DNA of 64,000 bases from Roseibium algicola (GCF_001999245.1 NZ_CP019630.1:434001-498000), one strand, 5' to 3'; positions 27,320-36,892 are shown, counted from the first letter of the stretch. The notes: generated from the letters alone by a model not told the origin. A program made the numbers and translations.

Positions 27320-28090
27320 CTAATCCTTGTCGAACAGGAAATAGTCGGGCCACAGATCCTGAAAGGTGCCGATATCGATCTGAAGCTTGTTGAGGTGGTT
27401 GTTCATATTGGCAACCGCAGCATCTGCATCGCCCTTTTCGATCGCTTCCAGAACAGCGGCATGTTCGCCGACGATCAGTTGCATCCGGCCTTCCTGCGGC
27501 AGCGTCAGCCTGCGGTAGCGCTCCACCTGCAGCCTGATCTTCTCGATCATGTTCCAGATGCCCGGGTAACCGCTGGCTGCGGCGATACCGGAATGAAAGG
27601 CATTGTCCGCCTCGTGGAAGGCCTGTTCGTCGCCTTTGTCGGCCAGCTCCTGCTCGCGCTGGACTATCGCCCGCAGCCCCATCAACTGGCTCTTGCTCGC
27701 CTTCATCGTGGCTTCGCGAACGCAGACTTCCTCCAACGCTTTCCTCGCGACGATGGCCTCGCGCAATTCGGAAACGGGAATCCTGGCAACGAAGGTGCCG
27801 GACTTCGGGAAAACGTCGACAAGGTTCTCTTCCGCCAGCCGCAAGATCGCCTCGCGAACCGGCGTTCGGCTGATGCCGTATTTTTCGGTCAGGTCTTTTT
27901 CCGCCAGCGGCGAACCGGGTGGCAGCGTGACATTTATGATCGCGTTGCGCAGGTCCTGGTAGACGATTTCCGAATTGCGGGCCGCCCGTCTGGCGGTCCC
28001 GGAAGCTGCACCGCGTGGGGGTGCATTTTTCGCTCTCGGCTTGCGCGTCTTGCCTCCGGCAGAAGGCGTTTCATCCAGTGATACGGCCAT
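27320..28090 (-). CDS. GntR-family regulator (FCD/FadR subfamily)
   Basis: A 256-residue regulator: an unusually long basic, Ala/Pro-rich N-terminus (about 40 residues, rich in Lys/Arg) precedes the winged helix IVYQDLRNAIINVTLPPGSPLAEKDL...ISRTPVREAILRLAEENLV. The all-helical FCD effector domain follows, with its metal-site residues (E..D..FH pattern in FHEADNAFHSGI and later H). ATG 28090 has AGGA upstream; an earlier TTG at 28108 is less likely. It is divergent from dctPQM and should control it; a GntR-type palindrome lies between them. Confidence 0.88.
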   Translation of the reverse strand: MAVSLDETPSAGGKTRKPRAKNAPPRGAASGTARRAARNSEIVYQDLRNAIINVTLPPGSPLAEKDLTEKYGISRTPVREAILRLAEENLVDVFPKSGTFVARIPVSELREAIVARKALEEVCVREATMKASKSQLMGLRAIVQREQELADKGDEQAFHEADNAFHSGIAAASGYPGIWNMIEKIRLQVERYRRLTLPQEGRMQLIVGEHAAVLEAIEKGDADAAVANMNNHLNKLQIDIGTFQDLWPDYFLFDKD

Positions 28091-28255
28091 CGTCTTTCCT
28101 GAAACCAAGAGGTTCGAAGATGCAGCTGATCTGAGCCTATCTGCTTCGAATCCCTACAGTTTCTCCCCCTCTTTTCCGGTTTACTAGCAATCCAGCAAAG
28201 GGATGACCAGCCGAATTCGTTTGCATTCTTACAATATGTCATATACGTAAAATAA

Positions 28256-28276
28256 CTTGTATACCAGTTATACAAG
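28256..28276. promoter_or_regulatory. Candidate GntR operator in front of dctPQM
   Basis: CTTGTATA-CCAGT-TATACAAG is a perfect 8-bp inverted repeat in the 236-bp divergent region. FadR-subfamily GntR proteins commonly recognise TTGTATACAA-like or TGGTATACCA-like sites, and both half-types can be read here (TTGTATACCA). It lies 51 bp before the dctP ATG, suitable for repression. Confidence 0.6.
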
Positions 28277-28326
28277 ATAGGCCGATTGAGTGGAGGAGCT
28301 CGACCCCGGCCGACGGGAGGACAGAC

Positions 28327-29304
28327 ATGATTGGAAGAACAATGAAGCGCGGCCTTCTGGCCGCCGCGATGACACTTGCCCTGGCTGGGCAGTCCTGGGC
28401 CGCGGATCTGAAATGGGCGCATGTCTATGAGGAAGGATCCAGCTACCACAAATGGGCGCTGTGGGCCGCAGACCAGATCAAGGAAAAAACGGATGGCCGC
28501 GTGACCATCTCGGTCTACCCGGCCTCGTCACTTGGCAAGGAAGCAGAGATCAACGAAGGCCTGACCATCGGGTCCGTCGACATGATCTATACCGGACCCA
28601 ACTTCGCCGAACGCGATTACGGTCCGATCGCCATTTCCGACTATCCCTTCATGCTGAAGAACTATGATCACTGGAAGGCCTACCGGGACAGTGACCTCTT
28701 CAGCGACCTTTCCAATGGCTACAGGGAAGCGACCGGTCACACGGTGATGGCCATCACCTGGTACGGCTATCGCCATGTAACTTCAAAGTTCCCGATCACC
28801 AAACCGGACGACATGAAGGGTCTGAAGATCCGTGTGCCGGATTCGCCGCTGATGGTGCTGTTCCCGAATGCGGTTGGCGCCAACCCGACACCGATCGCCT
28901 TTTCCGAAGTGTATCTGGCGTTGCAGCAGGGCGTTGTCGACGCCCAGGAAAACCCTCTACCGACGATCAAGTTCAAGAAGTTCTACGAGGTCCAGTCCAA
29001 CATCAATCTGACCGGCCATATCGGCAATTCGCTGATCATCGTCGTTTCCGAAAACGCGATGGGGCAGCTGGGGGACGATGCGGCCACCGTGGACGCAGTT
29101 CTGAAGGAAGCCGCCGCGCAGAATGCGGACGAGATCTATCAGTCGGAACAGGACCTTGTGCAGTGGTTCGTTGATCAGGGCATCCAGATAAACGAAGTCG
29201 ACAAGGCTGCTTTCCAAGCTGCTGTCGAGCCGATCCTGACCGATGAATCCAAGGTTCCCTATACCCAGGAACACTACGAGCGGATGCAGGCTCTCGCTCA
29301 ATGA
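28327..29304 (+). CDS. dctP: TRAP transporter substrate-binding protein DctP
   Basis: A 325-residue periplasmic receptor with a signal peptide ending QSWAADL. The DctP-family core is clear: LKWAHVYEEGSSYHKWALWAADQIKEKTDGR, VTISVYPASSLGKEAEINEGLTIGSVDM, and the carboxylate-binding Arg region MKGLKIRVPDSPLMV. NAVGANPTPIAFSEVYLALQQGVVDAQENP is the family signature. An Arg at that place implies an organic acid ligand such as a sugar acid or sialic-acid-like compound. Overlaps dctQ by 4 bases. Confidence 0.92.
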   Translation: MIGRTMKRGLLAAAMTLALAGQSWAADLKWAHVYEEGSSYHKWALWAADQIKEKTDGRVTISVYPASSLGKEAEINEGLTIGSVDMIYTGPNFAERDYGPIAISDYPFMLKNYDHWKAYRDSDLFSDLSNGYREATGHTVMAITWYGYRHVTSKFPITKPDDMKGLKIRVPDSPLMVLFPNAVGANPTPIAFSEVYLALQQGVVDAQENPLPTIKFKKFYEVQSNINLTGHIGNSLIIVVSENAMGQLGDDAATVDAVLKEAAAQNADEIYQSEQDLVQWFVDQGIQINEVDKAAFQAAVEPILTDESKVPYTQEHYERMQALAQ

Positions 29305-29909
29305 CGCAAAGCAACGATGCCGTGGCTGACCAAACGAAACAAGCCACCGCACAAACGGAGCAAGGGCGCGCGGATGGCGCGCCCGAACTGCTTCACTTTG
29401 ACGAGACCGAAACCGACCTCAGCGCACTGAAATGGATCGATGCCCCCGGCATTCTGGTCTTCTGGGTCCTTGCCGTGGTCGTTTTCCTCCAGTTTTTCAC
29501 TCGCTATGTGCTGAACGATTCCCTCGCGTGGACCGAGGAAGTGGCCCGTTATCTGCTGATCCTGGTCTGCTTTCTTGGCGCAATCACCGCGACGCGGCGT
29601 GGTGCGCATATCACGCTCGAGTTTCTGATGCGCATGGTGCCACCGCGTCTTGCGAAAGGTCTGACCGTTCTGTCCCAGACGATCACGCTCGGTTTTTTCG
29701 CCTCCATGACCTGGATCGGTATCGAACTGACCCAGAAAACCCGGCAGAAGATGATTTCCCTGCCGATTCCGAAGGCATGGATCTACACGATCTGCGTCGT
29801 CGCTCTCGGACTGATGGCGTTCTACTCGGCCATCTGGCTGTGGCGCCGCCTTCGCCAAAGCCCCGAAGACCTCGTCCGCTCGCTGGACGACCACCTGCCA
29901 ACCGATTGA
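29301..29909 (+). CDS. dctQ: TRAP transporter small permease DctQ
   Basis: A 202-residue protein with a hydrophilic N-terminal tail of about 45 residues and four membrane helices, including FFTRYVLNDSLAWTEEVARYLLILVCFLGAITATRRGAHITLEFL. That segment carries the usual W-x-E-E-x-x-R and G-A-x-x-A-x-R-x-x-x-H motifs of DctQ. Coupled to dctP by ATGA; dctM follows at 13 bp. Confidence 0.9.
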   Translation: MTQSNDAVADQTKQATAQTEQGRADGAPELLHFDETETDLSALKWIDAPGILVFWVLAVVVFLQFFTRYVLNDSLAWTEEVARYLLILVCFLGAITATRRGAHITLEFLMRMVPPRLAKGLTVLSQTITLGFFASMTWIGIELTQKTRQKMISLPIPKAWIYTICVVALGLMAFYSAIWLWRRLRQSPEDLVRSLDDHLPTD

Positions 29910-29922
29910 AGAGTTTTCGCCG

Positions 29923-31200
29923 ATGGCCGTCCTGTTCATGATGATGCTCCTGTTCGCCCTGATGATCATCGGGGTGCCGGTCGCTGCCGCCCTCGCCCTC
30001 GCCTCGCTCGCCTTCGTGCTGATGGAAGGCCTGCCGCCGATGATCGTGCTGGCAAACATGGTCAACGGCATTAATTCGTTTCCGCTTATTGCGGTTCCCT
30101 TCTTCATCCTTGCCGGCAACCTGATGAACTCTGCAGGCATCACGACCCGCATCTTTGCCTTCGCCCGCGCGGCGGTCGGCTGGATGCACGGCGGACTGGG
30201 TCACGTGAATGTCGGCGCGAGTGTCATCTTTGCCGGCATGTCAGGAGCCGCCGTGGCGGATGCGGGAGGTCTCGGCAACATCGAGATCAAGGCCATGCGG
30301 GACAGTGGCTACGATACGGATTTCGCGGTCGGCATCACAGCTGCCTCTTCCACTATCGGGCCGATCATACCTCCGTCTTTGCCCCTGGTTATCTACGGCG
30401 TCATCGCGGACGCTTCCATCGGCCAGCTTTTCATGGCCGGCATCGTTCCCGGCCTCATGATGGCACTGGCCCTGATGGTGATGGTTGCCTGGTACTCTCG
30501 GCAGAGGAATTATCCGCGCGATCTCAATTTCCGCTTTTCGCGGCTTGGCCAGACCTTTCTCGACGCCCTGCTTCCCCTCATGACACCGACGATCATCATC
30601 GGCGGCATCATGTTCGGTATTTTCACTCCGACGGAAGCGGCGATCGCTGCCGTCGCCTGGTGCATTTTTCTGGGTGTCGGCGTCTATCGGACGCTGAATT
30701 TCAGAAAGATCCTCAAGGTATCCTTCGAGACGGTGGAGACGACCGCAGCCATCATGCTGATCGTGGCCGCTTCCACGATTTTCGCCTGGATCCTGACGGC
30801 CAACCAGACCGCACGCCACTTTTCCGAGCTGATGGTGGCATTGACGGACAACAAGGTCGTTCTGCTACTGATCATCACGCTGATCGTGCTGGTGATCGGC
30901 CTGTTCATGGAAACAATTGCCGCCATCACCATTCTGACGCCGGTGCTGCTTCCGGTGGCCGTCGGCCTGGGTATTGATCCAGTCCATTTCGGGATCATCA
31001 TGATCCTGAACCTGATGATCGGCCTTCTGACGCCCCCGGTCGGCATGGTGCTTTACGTGCTTTCAAAAGTGGCGCAAGTGCCTTTCGAGCGATGCGTGAC
31101 GGCAACGGCTCCCTTCCTCGTCCCGCTGATCACGGTGCTGCTGCTGCTGACCTTCGTTCCGGCCTTTTCGATGTGGCTGCCGACACTGGTCTATCGGTAG
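29923..31200 (+). CDS. dctM: TRAP transporter large permease DctM
   Basis: A 425-residue, about 12-helix inner-membrane subunit that forms the transport path and uses a sodium gradient. Family motifs: NGINSFPLIAVPFFILAGNLMNSAGIT, GMSGAAVADAGGLGNIEIKAM, SSTIGPIIPPSLPLVIYG and LTPPVGMVLYVLSKVA. It completes the dctPQM operon. Confidence 0.93.
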   Translation: MAVLFMMMLLFALMIIGVPVAAALALASLAFVLMEGLPPMIVLANMVNGINSFPLIAVPFFILAGNLMNSAGITTRIFAFARAAVGWMHGGLGHVNVGASVIFAGMSGAAVADAGGLGNIEIKAMRDSGYDTDFAVGITAASSTIGPIIPPSLPLVIYGVIADASIGQLFMAGIVPGLMMALALMVMVAWYSRQRNYPRDLNFRFSRLGQTFLDALLPLMTPTIIIGGIMFGIFTPTEAAIAAVAWCIFLGVGVYRTLNFRKILKVSFETVETTAAIMLIVAASTIFAWILTANQTARHFSELMVALTDNKVVLLLIITLIVLVIGLFMETIAAITILTPVLLPVAVGLGIDPVHFGIIMILNLMIGLLTPPVGMVLYVLSKVAQVPFERCVTATAPFLVPLITVLLLLTFVPAFSMWLPTLVYR

Positions 31201-31310
31201 GCGCAAATCGGCTCAATTTTCGGAAGTGCGGTTCACATCCATTTACCGGTGCCGTGTTTGACTGTGTCAATATTCCGCTAGGGAATTTTTGGCACAGCTA
31301 GGGGGCCGGA

Positions 31311-32723
31311 ATGTTCGACAGGTTGGCATTTTCTTTTGCGGCATTTGCAGCCGTCACTTTGACGCTCGACGGTGTTCGCGCCCAATCCACGGAACCGGTG
31401 TTCTACCCGGGAACGAACGAGGGTCTGTTTCTGATCGTCACCGACATCCACTTCGACCCGTTCAGTGATCCGGCCCTCGTGCCGGCACTGGACAAGAGCC
31501 CAGTCTCCGGGTGGACGGAAATTTTCAAGGGATCTGCCGAAAACATCAAGAGTTACGGCAATGATGCCAGCTACTCGCTGATGGTCTCCGCCCTGGATGC
31601 GGCGGCAGCCCAAGGCATGACCTACGACTACGTGCTCTATACCGGTGACTACCTGAGCCACCACTTCAATGACACCTACCAGAAGACAGCGGGCGACAAT
31701 CCGAAGGGCGTGACCTCGTTTGCCATCAAGACCACACAATATGTTTCCCAGCTTCTGGGCGATACCTTCGGCGACATCCCGGTCTACGGCGTTCTGGGCA
31801 ACGAAGATTCAGCCTGCGGTGACTACCAGCTCGCTCCCGACAGTGCATTTCTTGAAGGTGTCGGCGAGCAGTGGGCGAAGTTGAGCCGTCAACCGGGCGG
31901 GTTCCAGGCGTTCAAGCACGACGGTTTCTACAAGGTTACGCATCCAACTGTGCCCGATCAGGACATCATCGCCCTCAGCAACGTCTACTGGGCAAAACAC
32001 TATTCGGATGCCTGTAATACCAATGGTGGCGATCCCGGAAAGGACGTCATGACCTGGCTGGATGAGCAGCTTGCAGTAACGCAGCAAGCCGGCCGCAAGG
32101 CGCAGCTACTGATGCATGTTCCACCAGGGGCCGATGCCCGCGATACAGCGCGCCATGCAGACAAGGAGACGTGTGAGGCCAGTATCCACCTCTTCTGGCA
32201 CGAGCATTACCTCACGGACTTTCTGGAGCTGATGTACAAATATGCCGGCACCGTCGACTACACGTTTTCCGGCCACACGCATATGGACGGCTTCACTGTC
32301 ATCAATGATGCATCGGGCGAACCGCTGATTGCGAACCAGATAACGGCATCGGTCAGCCCTGTCTTCGGCAACAACCCGGCCTTTGCAGTCTTTCTATACG
32401 ACAGGACCAGCGGCGCGGTGAAGGACTCGGCGACCTTCTATCTGACGAACCTCGAAGCTGCCGCCGCCGGTGCAAAACCGGACTGGCAGCTCGAATATGA
32501 CTATCGCTCCACCTATGCGGTTCCGGACCTTTCCGCCGCCAGCCGGGCTTCGCTCGCCAAGACGCTTCAGAACGACGAGCCATTGCGCCAACGGTTCAGC
32601 GATCTCTATGCCGTCCAATCAGCGACCCCGGAAATCGATCTCGTCAATTGGCAGGCATATGGCTGCGCACTCGATGCCACCAGCCTGGACGCCTACAAAG
32701 CCTGCCTCTGCAGCAACAACTGA
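31311..32723 (+). CDS. Exported metallophosphoesterase (acid-sphingomyelinase-like)
   Basis: A 470-residue secreted or periplasmic phosphodiesterase candidate with a signal peptide (to about residue 25). The dinuclear-metal motifs run in order: VTDIHFD (Asp45, His47), TGDYLSHH (Asp113), GNED (Asn164), MHVPPG (His269) and SGHTHMD (His322, His324). The overall plan and the Cys-containing C-terminus recall eukaryotic-type acid sphingomyelinase-like phosphodiesterases. The third motif is odd: the usual GNH(E/D) histidine, thought to protonate the leaving group, is Glu165. It stands alone 110 bp after dctM; the start follows a GGGGGCCGGA purine stretch. Substrate unknown. Confidence 0.75.
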   Translation: MFDRLAFSFAAFAAVTLTLDGVRAQSTEPVFYPGTNEGLFLIVTDIHFDPFSDPALVPALDKSPVSGWTEIFKGSAENIKSYGNDASYSLMVSALDAAAAQGMTYDYVLYTGDYLSHHFNDTYQKTAGDNPKGVTSFAIKTTQYVSQLLGDTFGDIPVYGVLGNEDSACGDYQLAPDSAFLEGVGEQWAKLSRQPGGFQAFKHDGFYKVTHPTVPDQDIIALSNVYWAKHYSDACNTNGGDPGKDVMTWLDEQLAVTQQAGRKAQLLMHVPPGADARDTARHADKETCEASIHLFWHEHYLTDFLELMYKYAGTVDYTFSGHTHMDGFTVINDASGEPLIANQITASVSPVFGNNPAFAVFLYDRTSGAVKDSATFYLTNLEAAAAGAKPDWQLEYDYRSTYAVPDLSAASRASLAKTLQNDEPLRQRFSDLYAVQSATPEIDLVNWQAYGCALDATSLDAYKACLCSNN

Positions 32724-32743
32724 CCGTGGACGCACTATTTAAT

Positions 32744-32788
32744 CAGCCTGAGCAAGCGTGGGGTTGAGTTCTCCTCACACTCAGGCTG
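32744..32788. terminator. Convergent inverted repeat, possible bidirectional terminator
   Basis: CAGCCTGAG (32744-32752) is exactly inverted as CTCAGGCTG (32780-32788), with a 27-base loop. The right arm overlaps the stop codon of the minus-strand ATPase gene and the left arm follows the phosphoesterase stop by 20 bp. Neither side has a T-run, so it may act through RNA end protection instead. Confidence 0.4.
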
Positions 32789-33842
32789 CCAGGCGTCGGC
32801 CTTCAGCATCGAACAGATGTGTCTTATCGAGATCCAGCGCGATGCCGACCGGATCACCGGATTTCAGCGCGAAATGCCCGTGCTCGCGCACCAGGACCTG
32901 ACCGATGCCTGGCACACTTGCGTGAATGTTGGTGTCCGAGCCCAGGTGCTCGACCAGTTCGGCCGTTCCGGAAATATGAGCGACGTCTTGGGCGACGATG
33001 TTGAGATGTTCCGGCCGGACCCCCAACTCCCTTGCAGCTGCTTGCCCGTTGCTCAACCCAAGGCCTAGGCTGGCGCCGTTCTTCAGTGAAACGCCACCTT
33101 CCTTCGGTTCGATATCGAGGATGTTCATGGTCGGAGACCCGATGAACTGGGCAACGAACTTGTTGGCAGGGGTGTCGTAGAGCTCCAGAGGCGTGCCCAC
33201 CTGCTGGATGTCGCCCGCATTCAGGACCACGATCCTGTCGGCCAGCGTCAGGGCTTCCACCTGGTCGTGGGTCACATAAATCATCGTCGACTTCAGACGC
33301 TGGTGCAGCCGAGCGATTTCCAATCGCATTTCGACACGCAGTGCCGCATCGAGATTGGACAGCGGCTCATCGAACAGGAAGGCGCTTGGATCACGGACGA
33401 TTGCTCGGCCCATGGCGACACGCTGGCGCTGCCCGCCTGAAAGCTGCTTGGGCAGGCGTGCTGTCAGATTGCTCAGGCCAAGTGTCCTGGCAGCTTCCTG
33501 CACCTTGCTTACACGCTCCTCATTGGCCGCTTTGCGGATTTCCAGCGAGAAGCCCATGTTCCGCGCCACATCCATATGCGGATAAAGCGCATAGGACTGG
33601 AAAACCATGGCCATGTCACGATCACGGGGCGGCACTTCGTTCATGCGTTTGCCGTCTACCGTGAAGTCGCCTCCGGAAATCGGTTCCAGGCCGGCAATCA
33701 TGCGCAGCAGCGTGGACTTGCCGCAGCCGGACGGGCCGACCAGTACGATGAATTCGCCATCATCGATGGAGAGGTTGATATCGCGCATCACCTCGACGGA
33801 GCCATAGGCCTTGGCGATGTTCTTGAGTTCGATACGAGCCAT
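32781..33842 (-). CDS. Sugar ABC transporter ATP-binding protein (MalK/UgpC type)
   Basis: A 353-residue ATPase, last gene of the second CUT1 operon. Walker [49 protein letters not shown] and YVTHDQVEA are intact; the C-terminal regulatory domain includes LGVRPEHL. AGGAGAC precedes the ATG. It is a clear paralogue of the ATPase at 21.3-22.3 kb. Confidence 0.92.
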   Translation of the reverse strand: MARIELKNIAKAYGSVEVMRDINLSIDDGEFIVLVGPSGCGKSTLLRMIAGLEPISGGDFTVDGKRMNEVPPRDRDMAMVFQSYALYPHMDVARNMGFSLEIRKAANEERVSKVQEAARTLGLSNLTARLPKQLSGGQRQRVAMGRAIVRDPSAFLFDEPLSNLDAALRVEMRLEIARLHQRLKSTMIYVTHDQVEALTLADRIVVLNAGDIQQVGTPLELYDTPANKFVAQFIGSPTMNILDIEPKEGGVSLKNGASLGLGLSNGQAAARELGVRPEHLNIVAQDVAHISGTAELVEHLGSDTNIHASVPGIGQVLVREHGHFALKSGDPVGIALDLDKTHLFDAEGRRLAA

Positions 33843-33854
33843 GGTCTGGGTCTC

Positions 33855-34697
33855 CTACCCCTTGACGGCGCCAGAGGTAAGCCCCTGGACCAGATAGCGC
33901 TGGATGAAGATGAAGAACAGACAGGACGGCACCAGTGCGAGCACGCCGGCGGCCATCATCTGCCCCCAGTCGACAGAGAACTTCGAAACGAAAGTCAGAA
34001 GCCCGACGGGGAAGGTCATGGTGTCGTTGGAGTTGATCAGCATGAGTGCGAAGAGCAGCTCGCTCCAGGCGGCGGTAAAGACGAAGCCTAGTGTCGCCCC
34101 AAGCCCCGGAAGCGTCAGCGGCAGAATGATTTTCCTGAGCGCTTCGAAGCGGCTGCAACCGTCAATCATGCCGGCCTCCTCCAGATCCTTCGGTATGCCG
34201 TCAAAGAAGGACTGCATCAGGAAGGTGGCGAAGGGAATGTTGAAGGCCGTGTAGACGATGATCAGGCTGGTAAGCGAGTTCAGCAGTCCGATCGCTGCAA
34301 CGATCTTGTAGATCGGGGCAATGATCATCAGAAGCGGAAACATCTGGGTGATCAGCATCAGGGCGATGATCAGCCGTTTGCCGCGAAAATCGAACCGCGA
34401 GAAAGCGTATCCGGCAGCCGCCGCAATCGCCGTGGTGATGGCCGCGGTGCCAATGGACACGATCACACTGTTCTTGAAATAGGACAGGAAATCCGTTGCG
34501 ATCAGAACGGTCTGGAAATTCTCGAAGGTAAACTCGCTCGGAAAGAGCGCCGTCCCTTCCGTGAAGATCAGCTTGTCCGGCGTGATCGCGATCTTGACGA
34601 GCCAGTAGAGCGGGAAAAGCGCAAAGGCGACGTAAAACGCCAGAGCCAGATATTTTCCCGTGACCGCCAGAGGCGAGCTATTACGAAGCGCACTCAT
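33855..34697 (-). CDS. Carbohydrate ABC transporter permease (MalG type)
   Basis: A 280-residue CUT1 permease with six helices; EAA loop LEEAGMIDGCSRFEALRKIILPLTLPG and C-terminus VQGLTSGAVKG. Lies 9 bp after the partner permease gene and 12 bp before the ATPase gene. Confidence 0.92.
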   Translation of the reverse strand: MSALRNSSPLAVTGKYLALAFYVAFALFPLYWLVKIAITPDKLIFTEGTALFPSEFTFENFQTVLIATDFLSYFKNSVIVSIGTAAITTAIAAAAGYAFSRFDFRGKRLIIALMLITQMFPLLMIIAPIYKIVAAIGLLNSLTSLIIVYTAFNIPFATFLMQSFFDGIPKDLEEAGMIDGCSRFEALRKIILPLTLPGLGATLGFVFTAAWSELLFALMLINSNDTMTFPVGLLTFVSKFSVDWGQMMAAGVLALVPSCLFFIFIQRYLVQGLTSGAVKG

Positions 34698-34706
34698 CGA
34701 AGCACC

Positions 34707-35639
34707 TCAGATCTTGACCAGTTTCCGGCGCAGCACCAGCAGGATTGCCGCGTAGATCAGCAGCAGACCCAGGAGCGCGACCGCGATTGCGGAGGCATAG
34801 CCGAAATCGAGTTTCCGGAAGGCTGTTGTGAAAATGTAGGTCGACAGGATCTGCGTCGAGTTTGCAGGTCCGCCGCCGGTCATGACGAAGATGAGATCGG
34901 CGAAATTCGCGATCCAGATCGTCCTCAGCATGACGGTGATTGCGATCATCGGTGCCAGGAACGGCAGCGTGATCTTGGTGAAGGTCTGCCAGGCGGTCGC
35001 GCCGTCAATTTCCGCAGCCTCGTAAAGTTCGCCCGGGATGGACTGCAGCGCAGCCAGCAGTGTGATGGCGAAGAAGGGAATGCCGAACCAGACGTTTGCG
35101 GTCACAGGTCCCCACATGGCCAGGTCCTTGTCACCCAGGATGTTGAACGGCTCCGAAAGGATCCCGAGAGCGGCCAGCCAGTGCGGCAGTGGTCCGATGG
35201 TCGGGTTGAAGAGCCAGGCCCAGGTGAGAGCCGACAGGAACGTCGGTACGGCCCAGGGCAGAAAGACCAGTGCCTGAACAATGCGCTTGCCGTGGAACTG
35301 TGTGTTCAGCAGCATCGCGAGGCCAAGTCCCAGGAAGAACTGGAAGAAAATCGACCCGAGCGTCCACCAGAACGTGTTGGTGAGCGCCAGCCAGAACTTC
35401 CGGTCAGACCACAGGGCCTCGAAGTTGGCGAAGCCGACCCAGCCCGACTGGAACGGGCGCAGCAGGTTGACGGCCTGGAAGGCATAGGAAACGCCGATCA
35501 CCAGCGGCACCAGCATCACCAGGGCAATCAGCACGATTGCCGGGGTCAGGTAGAGATAAGGCTCCACCATGTAACGGAAGTAAAAGGTGGGCCGAGCCCG
35601 GGATTTTTTCCCGGGCACGGCAGTGTCGATCGTGGTCAT
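34707..35639 (-). CDS. Carbohydrate ABC transporter permease (MalF type)
   Basis: A 310-residue CUT1 permease. The N-terminal basic segment (PGKKSRARPTFYFRYMVEPYLYLTPAI) leads into six helices; the EAA loop is LYEAAEIDGATAWQTFTKITLPFLAPM. Start 35639 (MTTIDTAV) overlaps the binding-protein stop by 4 bases; the longer frame to 35687 lies inside that gene and is rejected. Confidence 0.92.
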   Translation of the reverse strand: MTTIDTAVPGKKSRARPTFYFRYMVEPYLYLTPAIVLIALVMLVPLVIGVSYAFQAVNLLRPFQSGWVGFANFEALWSDRKFWLALTNTFWWTLGSIFFQFFLGLGLAMLLNTQFHGKRIVQALVFLPWAVPTFLSALTWAWLFNPTIGPLPHWLAALGILSEPFNILGDKDLAMWGPVTANVWFGIPFFAITLLAALQSIPGELYEAAEIDGATAWQTFTKITLPFLAPMIAITVMLRTIWIANFADLIFVMTGGGPANSTQILSTYIFTTAFRKLDFGYASAIAVALLGLLLIYAAILLVLRRKLVKI

Positions 35640-36892
35640 TGCGCGGCTTTCCAGCGGCCATATTCTTCCGTCAGGAACTCGGCCCATTTGTCGGCCACTT
35701 CCTGAGCGGAGATTTCACCCAGGAGGGCTTCCTGGCTGGATTCCAGGGCGATGGAGTCCGCGAAGTAACCGAACTGCTCCAGATAGGTCGGCATGACCGT
35801 CGGGATGTACTGGTCGCCGTTCAGGGTATCGAACCAGCCCTTGAACTGCTCGGTCTTGAAGTACGGATCCTGCTCTGCACCTTCATGGATCGGAATGACG
35901 CCAACGCGCTTTGCCCATTCCTTGTTGGTTTCCGGGCTGGACAGATGCGCAATCAGCTTCCACGAAAGGTCTTCGTTGCTGGTCGTGTCGAACATCGCCC
36001 AACCGGCGAAACCGATGGTCGGGAAAGCCTTGCCGGCCGGACCGACAGGCATCGGAACCACAGCGAAGTCTTCCGGCGCCATACGCTCGGCAACCGCGAT
36101 CAGCGCATCCGGGTCCTGATCGAGGAACGCACAGGTTCCCGAATAGAAGCCGGCAACGATCTCGTTGAAGCCCCAGCTGACGGAATCCTTCGGGGCATAA
36201 CCGTTCTGGTACATGTCGATCAGGAACTGGATGCCTTCGACGGAACCCGGCTGGTTGAGCGTGCTCTTGCCATCCGCGTCAAAGAAGGTGTTGTCCCCGT
36301 TCATGGTGGCGGCCATCATGATCCAGCCGTTGAGCCCACCAGGTCCGCCCCGGAGACAATATCCGTATTTTCCGTCCAGTTCGGAAACGGCCTTGGCCGC
36401 ATCCATGAATTCCGCCATCGTGCTCGGCGGATTTTCGACACCGGCTTCCGCCAGCAGCTTCTTGTTGTAGAACATGGCGCGCAGATAGAAGCCGTAAGGG
36501 ATCATCCGTGCCGTCTTGCCGTCGGTCTGGCGGCCCATGTCCAGGGTTTTCTGGGTCAGCGTGCCACCATATTCCCAACCTGCGATCTTGTCGTTCAGAT
36601 CGACCAGCCTGTCCTTGTAGATGCCCGCCCAACGGTCCGGCATTTCAACGACATCGGGAATGTCGCCACCGGCCACCATGGTTGCCAGCTTTTCAAAGGC
36701 CTGGCCCCAGGGCAGCGAGACGATTTCAACTTCCGTGCCCGGGTTGGCAGCCTCGAAGGCGTCCACTTGCTTCTGCAGTACTTCCGTGCGCTCCGGGCTG
36801 GTGATCACTTCCACCAGCTTCAGGGTTTCCGCGCTCGCTGCCGAGCCTGCCAGAAACGCCAATGCGCTAATTGCTCCTATCAGTCCCCTCAT
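35636..36892 (-). CDS. Extracellular solute-binding protein, second CUT1 ABC transporter
   Basis: A 418-residue periplasmic receptor with a short signal peptide (MRGLIGAISALAFLAGSAASAE). The family-1 pattern is readable: LKLVEVITSPERTEVLQKQVDAFEAANPGTEVEIVSLPW, GGDIPDVVEMPDRWAG and MIPYGFYLRAMFYNKKLLAEAGV. It lies 44 bp after the PLP-enzyme gene and overlaps the permease start by 4 bases, with no intervening hairpin, unlike several other importers in this window. Ligand unknown. Confidence 0.92.
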   Translation of the reverse strand: MRGLIGAISALAFLAGSAASAETLKLVEVITSPERTEVLQKQVDAFEAANPGTEVEIVSLPWGQAFEKLATMVAGGDIPDVVEMPDRWAGIYKDRLVDLNDKIAGWEYGGTLTQKTLDMGRQTDGKTARMIPYGFYLRAMFYNKKLLAEAGVENPPSTMAEFMDAAKAVSELDGKYGYCLRGGPGGLNGWIMMAATMNGDNTFFDADGKSTLNQPGSVEGIQFLIDMYQNGYAPKDSVSWGFNEIVAGFYSGTCAFLDQDPDALIAVAERMAPEDFAVVPMPVGPAGKAFPTIGFAGWAMFDTTSNEDLSWKLIAHLSSPETNKEWAKRVGVIPIHEGAEQDPYFKTEQFKGWFDTLNGDQYIPTVMPTYLEQFGYFADSIALESSQEALLGEISAQEVADKWAEFLTEEYGRWKAAQ

